A program made the translations under genes and the position numbers. A DNA stretch of 21,272 nt, from assembly GCA_903858085.1 (NCBI GenBank), contig CAIOHJ010000165.1, positions 1 to 21,272 on the forward strand, written 5' to 3'. Of the stretch, positions 16,130-21,272 are shown piece by piece; position 1 is the stretch's first letter; every line of letters begins with the position of its first letter. The notes under the pieces were generated by a model. The model saw only the letters and a program-made list of their open reading frames with translations. It was not told the DNA's origin and did no database searches. Source of the DNA: an uncultured Chloroflexota bacterium (lineage in GTDB: Bacteria > Chloroflexota > Anaerolineae > Caldilineales > Caldilineaceae).

Positions 16130-17374
16130 TTAGGGTTGAGCGGGGGTGGTTTTCCTGTGCAGGGACTGCTTTTCTGTCAGAATGTCTGTGGCCAGACAGA
16201 CCCAGAGCAGCAGGGTCAGAAACAGGGGGGTGGACATCCACCAGCCGTTGCCGAGGCTTTCGGCGATTGGGCGCCAGAACAAGCCGTGCAGATTGCTGAA
16301 CAGGGTCAGCAGCCCGACAGCAGCGATTGTTTTCCTGCGGCGTTGGGGCAGCAAGGTCATCAGCGTGACGAAGAGTGGAATGTGCAGCATCACCAGCTGC
16401 AGATACCAGGTGAAGGGGGCAATCATCTGCAGCGCAGCCACGATCAGTGCGACTTCGCGCACCAGAAAGCTGTGCGAGGTGCCCAACGGCACACAGACCG
16501 CAGCGGTCAGCAGGACAATGGCCAGGCTGGCGATGCGCCCGACGAGCACAATCTGGTCGTTGCTCAGCGCTGCAAAACTTCTGCCTGCCCAGGCGGTGAG
16601 GGTTTGGTTGACCGGGTCGGCAATGACAGTGTCGGGTCCCCCCAGGGCAACTGCGCTGGCCAGATAGTGCTGCATCCCGTCCAGCCCAGCCAGTGGGGTT
16701 GCAAGGACAAACAGCAGCGCCAGCAGCCCTGCGGCAACGAGGCCGGCACGCCACTGCTGGCGCCAGAAGAGATAGAGGATGAGCGCAATGGGGAGCAATT
16801 TGAGCAGAGAGCCGGTGGCCAGGGCCAGACCCCCGCGCACCACCTGGCTGCGGGCGAGCCAGACCAGCCCCAGCACGGTGGTGAGGTAGAGCAAGCCCAC
16901 GACCTGGCCAGCCAGCAGGGTGGCCAGCGGCGGCACCGAGCAGAGCATCAGCCCCAGTGCCAGCGGGCGGCTGTAGCGGTGGGGGTAGAGTGTGGCCAAA
17001 GACCAGGCACCGGCGACCAGAGCCAGTGCATTGAGGGTGACCCAGAGCAGCGCGGCGCCCTGTGGGGGGAGCTGGAGCAGGGGCAACAACAGCAGTGCGG
17101 TGTGGGGCGGATAACGATAGACGCGTGCGAAGTGGGTGATTCCCTTCTGGCTGGCCAGCATCTCCTGTGCTGCACTGCTCATCGTATACGGGTCCTCCCC
17201 TTGTGCGAAGGCAGCGGCAGCCAGCAGATAGGTATAGAAGTCCAACGGGCGGTCTGCTGCAATGACATAGGTGATCCAGCCGGTGTAGAGCAGGGCAAAG
17301 CCGACCAGGATCGCAGCGGTCAGGGTGCGCAGCGCGTGGGGGGGCACTGAAAAGGAGGGAACGGGGGCATTCAT
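16130..17374 (-). CDS. GT87-like (DUF2029) membrane glycosyltransferase
   Basis: The 414-residue polytopic protein has about ten or eleven hydrophobic helices. After the first helix comes DRPLDFYTYLLAAAAFAQGEDPY, seen as the LDFYTY...GEDPY pattern that GT87/DUF2029 proteins use in the first outer loop; its Asp is the presumed catalytic base in PimE-type mannosyltransferases. Other marks are YRYPPHTALLLLPL and LLKLLPIALILYLFWRQQW. Such enzymes add mannose or related sugars from polyprenyl-phosphate donors outside the membrane. The ATG overlaps the stop of the upstream GT4 gene as ATGA, so translation is likely coupled; the longer frame to 17524 is low in quality and rejected. The gene ends a four-gene group before a 127-nt gap. 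Confidence 0.88.
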   Translation of the reverse strand: MNAPVPSFSVPPHALRTLTAAILVGFALLYTGWITYVIAADRPLDFYTYLLAAAAFAQGEDPYTMSSAAQEMLASQKGITHFARVYRYPPHTALLLLPLLQLPPQGAALLWVTLNALALVAGAWSLATLYPHRYSRPLALGLMLCSVPPLATLLAGQVVGLLYLTTVLGLVWLARSQVVRGGLALATGSLLKLLPIALILYLFWRQQWRAGLVAAGLLALLFVLATPLAGLDGMQHYLASAVALGGPDTVIADPVNQTLTAWAGRSFAALSNDQIVLVGRIASLAIVLLTAAVCVPLGTSHSFLVREVALIVAALQMIAPFTWYLQLVMLHIPLFVTLMTLLPQRRRKTIAAVGLLTLFSNLHGLFWRPIAESLGNGWWMSTPLFLTLLLWVCLATDILTEKQSLHRKTTPAQP

Positions 17375-18543
17375 AGGGGGCGGCTTTCTTGTGGGCGGGG
17401 GGGCAGGATGTCTGCGATCACATGTTGGAGGGCGTTCTGGAAAGGAGCCAGCGACAGGTCGCGCTCTGCCAGCTGGCGCAGCTGGCGTGCGGCACGTTCT
17501 CGACGTTCTCTGGCAGGCAGCCACGCGTTCAGGGCTGCGGCCAAGGCGGCCGAATCCCCCACGGGAAAGAGGAGATCGGCGGGCAGCAGCTCTGGGGCAC
17601 GTCCGACCGGTGTGCTCAGCACAGGCAGCCCGCAGGCGAGGGCTTCCAGCAGCACCAGTGGACCTGTTTCTCGTTCCGATGCGACGACCAGCAGATCCAG
17701 GGCATTGAGCAGGTCGGGCAGATCTGTGCGCCGTCCGATCTGCAGCACCTGTGTCTGGGGGAGTTGTCGAAGCTGCTGGGCATAGCGTTGGCTGAGTGCT
17801 TCTCCGCTTCGGGCTTCACCGGCCAGGACAGCCCAGGTCTGTGGAAATTGTTGTCGCACCATTGGCAGTGCGGTCAGCAGGGTATCCTGGTGTTTGAGGG
17901 GGATCAGATCGCCGACCAGGCCGACGACCCATGCGTTGTCTGGAATCCCCAGTGCGCTGCGGATGTGGGGGCGTGCTGCCGGGTTGGGAGAGAAGCGTTC
18001 GGTGTTGACGCCGTTGGGAACGGTGATTGTCCGGGGGGGCAGCCCTGCCAGCTGTTGTTGGGCGGCAGGGGACGCGCAGACGATCGTGCGGAGGGCGGGC
18101 AGGTGTGCGGCTGTCCGCACGGCGAACAAGGTTTTGCCGTCGGCAAAGAGGTTGTGGTGGTGCCAGAGGATTGGACATCCGGCCAGTTGTGCGGCCAGCG
18201 CGCCCCAGAGGAAGGTGGGGCCGCTGTTGGCATAGACCAGATCGATCTGCTGCTGGCGGATCAATTGCAGGGTGCGCCAGACCAGGCGGGGGGTCAATGC
18301 GCTGTAGGCGGCCAGATCGCGCAGCGATTTGTGCATCAGCGAGTAGCGTCCGATCGGGGCAAAGAAACAAGCCACGCCCTGGGCCTGGCAGGCCTGCGCC
18401 AGCTCGCCTGCGCCTGGCAGCAGGATACTGACTCGAAAGCGGTCAGTCAGTGCGGGCAGCAGGTTGAGCAGCACGGTCTGCCCGCCGGCGAGGGTGGGCA
18501 AGGCTTCCAGCAACAAAAGTCCTGGGCGTGGATCCTGGTTCAT
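17371..18543 (-). CDS. GT4-family glycosyltransferase
   Basis: The 390-residue GT-B protein has an N-terminal domain with LEALPTLAGGQTVLLNLLP (12-30), the Gly-Gly loop at 20-21, YANSGPT and a WHHHN segment near 128. The C-terminal domain starts around VVGLVGDLIPLKHQD (206-220). It contains IGRRTDLPDLLNALDLLVVAS and the E-x7-E pattern ERETGPLVLLEALACG (Glu292, Glu300). It is expected to act at the inner face of the membrane on a growing lipid-linked glycan; donor and acceptor are unknown. The ATG overlaps the stop of the GT2 gene by 4 nt, and its own stop overlaps the GT87-like start by 4 nt. A 42-residue Pro/Ala/Arg-rich extension in frame was rejected as out-of-frame overlap with the GT2 gene. 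Confidence 0.93.
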   Translation of the reverse strand: MNQDPRPGLLLLEALPTLAGGQTVLLNLLPALTDRFRVSILLPGAGELAQACQAQGVACFFAPIGRYSLMHKSLRDLAAYSALTPRLVWRTLQLIRQQQIDLVYANSGPTFLWGALAAQLAGCPILWHHHNLFADGKTLFAVRTAAHLPALRTIVCASPAAQQQLAGLPPRTITVPNGVNTERFSPNPAARPHIRSALGIPDNAWVVGLVGDLIPLKHQDTLLTALPMVRQQFPQTWAVLAGEARSGEALSQRYAQQLRQLPQTQVLQIGRRTDLPDLLNALDLLVVASERETGPLVLLEALACGLPVLSTPVGRAPELLPADLLFPVGDSAALAAALNAWLPARERRERAARQLRQLAERDLSLAPFQNALQHVIADILPPRPQESRPL

Positions 18544-19457
18544 CGGGCGGCGTCCCCGCGCAGTTTGCTGCGGCGGCGCCAGGCGTGGAGGGCGGGCACT
18601 CCGAGACCGGGCAGGCGCACAAGATGGCTGACAGCTTGCAGGGTGTGTCGGGCAGCTGGCCGCCAGCATCTGGCGTGGGCCTCGGCTGTGGCCAGGGCGG
18701 CATGGCTTAGCGCATAGGCTTCGTGGCGTGCGGTTCGATACTGTTGGCTGGCTGCAGGAGAACGGCGGTCGAAGGCAGCCAGCACAGCCAGGACTCCCTG
18801 GCGCAGGCGGGTCGTATTGCGGCTGATCCCACCAGGATGGCGGCGGATCGCAGCGACGTCGCCAGGGATGTAGGTGAAGGGGAATGCTTCTGCCAGCCGC
18901 AGCCAGAGGTCAAAATCTTCGACAGCAAAAAAGTCAGGGGTTTCGTTGAAAAGCCCGACGGATTCCAGCGCTGTGCGGCGAACCAGGACTGCCGGTGGTG
19001 CCAGAAAATTGCCTACCAGCAGTTGGGGCAGCACCCAGCCTGTCGGGGAGGGCAGCCCGTCGAGCACATGTCCGACAGCTTCGGTTGGCTGCGTGCGAAA
19101 AAAGAGGGCGTCCGAGTAGACCAGCCCGGCTTCAGGCATTTGGGCCATGGCCTGGCTCTGGAGAGCCAGTTTGTCGGGCAGAAAAAGATCGTCGGAGTCC
19201 AAAAAAGCGAGCAAATCGCCGGTAGTGGCGCGGATACCGGCGTTGCGGGTGGCTGCCGGCAGCCCGGTGTGGGGCAGCTGCAAATACCGTACCGGGTGGC
19301 CGTAGCCCATGGCGACCTGGGCGGTGCTGTCGGTCGAGCCGTCGTCGGCGACGAGGATCTCGCTGGCCGGGCAGCGCTGTGCCAGCACGCTGTCGATGGC
19401 TGAGCTGAGCAGGTCAGCCCGATTGTAGGTAGGGATGACAACGCTGACGGTGAGCAT
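18540..19457 (-). CDS. GT2-family glycosyltransferase
   Basis: The 305-residue protein opens directly with the GT-A fold: VSVVIPTYNRADLL (4-17), VADDGSTDST (36-45), GLPAATRNAGI (65-75) and the metal-binding FLDSDD (85-90). The acceptor side holds NFLAPPAVLVRRTAL and the catalytic-base region FFAVEDFDLWLRL. No membrane helices follow; the last ~80 residues are helical and basic, perhaps for membrane contact. It is an inverting glycosyltransferase for surface glycan, sugar unknown. It starts 6 nt after the CgeB-like stop and ends with a 4-nt overlap with the GT4 gene, so the three genes are almost surely one transcript. No strong Shine-Dalgarno is visible. Confidence 0.94.
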   Translation of the reverse strand: MLTVSVVIPTYNRADLLSSAIDSVLAQRCPASEILVADDGSTDSTAQVAMGYGHPVRYLQLPHTGLPAATRNAGIRATTGDLLAFLDSDDLFLPDKLALQSQAMAQMPEAGLVYSDALFFRTQPTEAVGHVLDGLPSPTGWVLPQLLVGNFLAPPAVLVRRTALESVGLFNETPDFFAVEDFDLWLRLAEAFPFTYIPGDVAAIRRHPGGISRNTTRLRQGVLAVLAAFDRRSPAASQQYRTARHEAYALSHAALATAEAHARCWRPAARHTLQAVSHLVRLPGLGVPALHAWRRRSKLRGDAAR

Positions 19458-19463
19458 CTTGAA

Positions 19464-20600
19464 TCACTGCAAGCCCAGGCTGTGGAAGAGGCTTTGAAAT
19501 CGGCGGTGGTAGGTATGCTCCTGGCGTGCACGCTGCATCCCGGCCTGGCGCACGCGTTCGGCTGCGGCAGGATTGGCCAGATAAAAGCGAACTTTGTCGA
19601 GCAATTCGTGTGGGCTGCGGTAGACGACCACTTCGGTATCGGGCTCGAAATGTTCGGCCAGTTCGTCCAGATAGCCGGTGCAGTAGAGGGCACCGCACAT
19701 CGGGGCTTCGAATTCGCGCAGATGGAGATGTTGGGTGACTGGCCGGGTCGGGTCGTGTCTGTCGTAGACTTCGAGAAAACCCAGGCTGACATGGCTGCGG
19801 CTGTACAGGGCCACCAGCTCGTCGTCGGAGACTGGCGGGTGTACCTGGGTGGGGAAACGGCGCGCAACACTGCTGCGGAAATCCAGCTCTTCGAGCTTGG
19901 CGGATGCCCAGCAGCGGCGCTCGGCAGAAGGTGCCAGTGCGGCCAGCCCAAGAAAATAGATCCGTTTGGCCAGCGCCCGCTGGCGTGAGAGATCGCCGCT
20001 CAGCCAGCCCGGCCCATAGATGTGGACATCCACCTGGTTTTGCAGCAGATGGACAAGATAGCGGGCGCGCAGCGCGTAGTTGGCGCCTACGAAACTGGCA
20101 GCCAGGCTGCGCGGGGTTGCCACCGGTTTGAAATAGGTGGGGTTGGAGGCCATCGGCCACCAGAGCGGATTGGCGCCGACGGCCAGAAATTTGGCACGTG
20201 CCTCCTTTTCGGCGTGCAAGTTGAGATCAAAATGGGGTGAAAGGGTGTCCACCAGGTCGAACTGGTGGATGTTGTTGCAGGAGAAATTGGTCACAGGCAC
20301 ACCGCTCCGGCGCAGCTCGTCGATGGCAGCTGGGTCGACCATGCCATCCATCAAATAGGCGAAGACCAGATCGAAGGGTCTGTGGGCATGTTCGCTGCGG
20401 AAGGTGTCCACCATCTGCTGGCTGAAGCGGGCGCGCAACGGGGCGTTGTTGTGGGCCAGTGCCTGTCGGCCGTCCTGGGCTGAAAACAGGACCACCTCGT
20501 GGCCGAGGTCGAGCAGGGGTTCGTAGAGGTTGCGCCGCCAGGTCTGGTTGGCGGCGATGGCTGTGTTGGCGTTGGCTTCCAAAATTTGAAAAATACGCAC
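19464..20600 (-). CDS. CgeB-like glycosyltransferase (Glyco_trans_1_2 type)
   Basis: The 378-residue protein has an N-terminal domain starting MRIFQILEANANTAI and including a FDLVFAYLMDGMVDP segment. Its end shows the features of the CgeB/DUF3880-type GT-B group: FVGANYALRARYL, YSRSHVSLGFLEV, then LREFEAPMCGALYCTGY, an acidic VVYRSPHELLDKVRFYLANP and the closing HTYHRRFQSL. These enzymes use nucleotide sugars and occur in surface glycan, glycoprotein and spore-coat loci. The frame extends to a GTG at 20657, but the GTG at 20600 gives the family N-terminus; neither has a good Shine-Dalgarno. It is the first intact gene of the cluster from the right, 66 nt after the GT10-like remnant. Specificity unknown. 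Confidence 0.87.
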   Translation of the reverse strand: MRIFQILEANANTAIAANQTWRRNLYEPLLDLGHEVVLFSAQDGRQALAHNNAPLRARFSQQMVDTFRSEHAHRPFDLVFAYLMDGMVDPAAIDELRRSGVPVTNFSCNNIHQFDLVDTLSPHFDLNLHAEKEARAKFLAVGANPLWWPMASNPTYFKPVATPRSLAASFVGANYALRARYLVHLLQNQVDVHIYGPGWLSGDLSRQRALAKRIYFLGLAALAPSAERRCWASAKLEELDFRSSVARRFPTQVHPPVSDDELVALYSRSHVSLGFLEVYDRHDPTRPVTQHLHLREFEAPMCGALYCTGYLDELAEHFEPDTEVVVYRSPHELLDKVRFYLANPAAAERVRQAGMQRARQEHTYHRRFQSLFHSLGLQ

Positions 20601-20666
20601 CTGTGCCGTCTCGCAATCAAATTTCAGTCGTCGCTGCGCACTCTGGTCGTCGCGCACAGGCCTGGC

Positions 20667-20873
20667 TCACGCGCACAGATGGCGGAGCAGCCGGGCTGCG
20701 AACGTTTCGGCCAGATAGGGTTCGAACGCCTGGCTGGCCAGAAAATCTCCGGCTGCTTCCAGAAAGCGTTGGGCTTCTGCCGGGCTGATCTGCCATAAGA
20801 ATGCATCCAACTCGGCCAACGAAGCAAATTGGCGATAGTCGATCCACAGCTCGGACGGGATCTGAGCAGCCAC
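20667..20873 (-). pseudogene. C-terminal remnant of a GT10-like (fucosyltransferase-type) glycosyltransferase
   Basis: Only about 68 residues remain. The remnant carries IPSELWIDYRQFASLAELD, then FLWQISPAEAQRFLEAAGDF and AFEPYLAETFAARLL. This closely follows the C-terminal pattern of GT10 enzymes (IP..cFIDyrdF.s..eL...L, then a helical tail ending in a phenylalanine-alanine pair). The whole donor-binding and acceptor domains that should precede it are absent: eleven codons upstream of the GTG the frame meets a TGA, and the DNA beyond encodes a membrane segment in other frames. The family call is by eye and moderate; that it is a fragment is more certain. It still lies in the same direction as the glycan cluster. 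Confidence 0.6.
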
Positions 20874-21205
20874 GAATGTTGCCAGCCACCGTGGCCAGGA
20901 TGGAGGTCAGGCTGAAGAGTGCCCCCCCACCGCACCCGCAGCGCAGTCTGGGCCGCACTGGTCAGCACGATCGACGACATCCCAAAGACCATCAGCCCAC
21001 CTCCCAGCTGGAGCAACCAGGTGTAAGAAGTCAGCTCAGAGGACTGGTAGGTCAAGGCCGGTGCGCCCAGAATGAGGGCAATTCCTGCCAGAAGGCCTGC
21101 TGCGACAGTCAGGGCAAACGCGCTGCCAACAGTTTGCACTCTGTTCAGATGAAAATTTGCACGTTGTGGGTTATTTTTTTGTGAATTCGTACAGACCACA
21201 GGCAA
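20874..21205 (-). pseudogene. Fragment of a small membrane protein, apparently frameshifted
   Basis: Reading on the minus strand, one frame from about 21205 (or a GTG at 21139) encodes two clear hydrophobic helices: FALTVAAGLLAGIALILGA, and after a polar SSELTSYTW, the stretch LQLGGGLMVFGMSSIVLT. At a run of seven G (20928-20922) the hydrophobic pattern stops in this frame. It continues in a second frame as ALFSLTSILATVAGNI, which would be a third helix. That in turn stops where the GT10-like remnant begins in the third frame. I do not recognise the family. The first frame stays open to the window edge, so the gene may begin outside it. The AT-rich stretch 21130-21185 looks more like a leader than coding DNA. 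Confidence 0.45.
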
Positions 21206-21272
21206 AATGGGCAGAATCCAATGGCTGGCTGGTTGCGTCTGCGTGAAAACAGTCGTTGTCGTCGACCGCCGC

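Overview
The window is a GC-rich bacterial chromosome segment, dense in genes and almost entirely coded on the minus strand. The gene set suggests a Chloroflexota (Anaerolineae/Caldilineae-like) organism. The evidence is a membrane protein built from six DUF5671-like modules, a very long O-antigen-ligase/TPR fusion, a short 585-residue MetG, and many GT-C type membrane glycosyltransferases. This assignment is inference from gene content; no rRNA or other marker is present.

Layout from left to right. (1) Positions 1-2997, minus strand: a promoter drives a 76-residue membrane protein, then metG (methionyl-tRNA synthetase), then the first 315 residues of a DUF2142/GT39-like membrane protein that leaves the window at base 1. 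(2) Positions 2960-3170: a divergent intergenic region with two good sigma70-type promoters back to back. (3) Positions 3171-3917, plus strand: a lipoprotein, the only convincing plus-strand gene. (4) Positions 3958-6146, minus strand: a single-pass protein with an NTF2-like outer domain and the six-module membrane protein, under their own promoter. (5) Positions 6143-11345, minus strand: an O-antigen ligase/polymerase with C-terminal TPRs, a WecA/TagO-type polyprenyl-phosphate sugar-1-phosphate transferase and RNase HI, joined by overlapping start and stop codons. (6) Positions 11373-20600, minus strand: a polysaccharide cluster of a CgeB-like glycosyltransferase, GT2, GT4, GT87-like, NAD-dependent epimerase, DPM1-like GT2, GT39-like and a second GT4. 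Several of its genes also overlap by ATGA. (7) Positions 20667-21272: degenerate DNA, with the C-terminal remnant of a GT10-like glycosyltransferase abutting a frameshifted membrane-protein fragment.

Taken together, regions 5 and 6 look like a cell-surface glycan locus. The WecA-like enzyme would prime a polyprenyl carrier. The GT2, GT4 and CgeB-like enzymes would extend the chain from nucleotide sugars, some made by the epimerase. The DPM1-like GT2 would load a polyprenyl-phosphate sugar for the GT39/GT87-type enzymes acting outside the membrane. The Wzy/WaaL-like protein would polymerise or ligate the product. No flippase (Wzx or ABC type) is in the window. The most noteworthy points are two long poly-C tracts (10 and 9 nt) inside the ligase gene just before its TPR half, the regular ~82-residue sixfold repeat of the DUF5671-like protein, and the broken GT10/membrane junction at the right edge.
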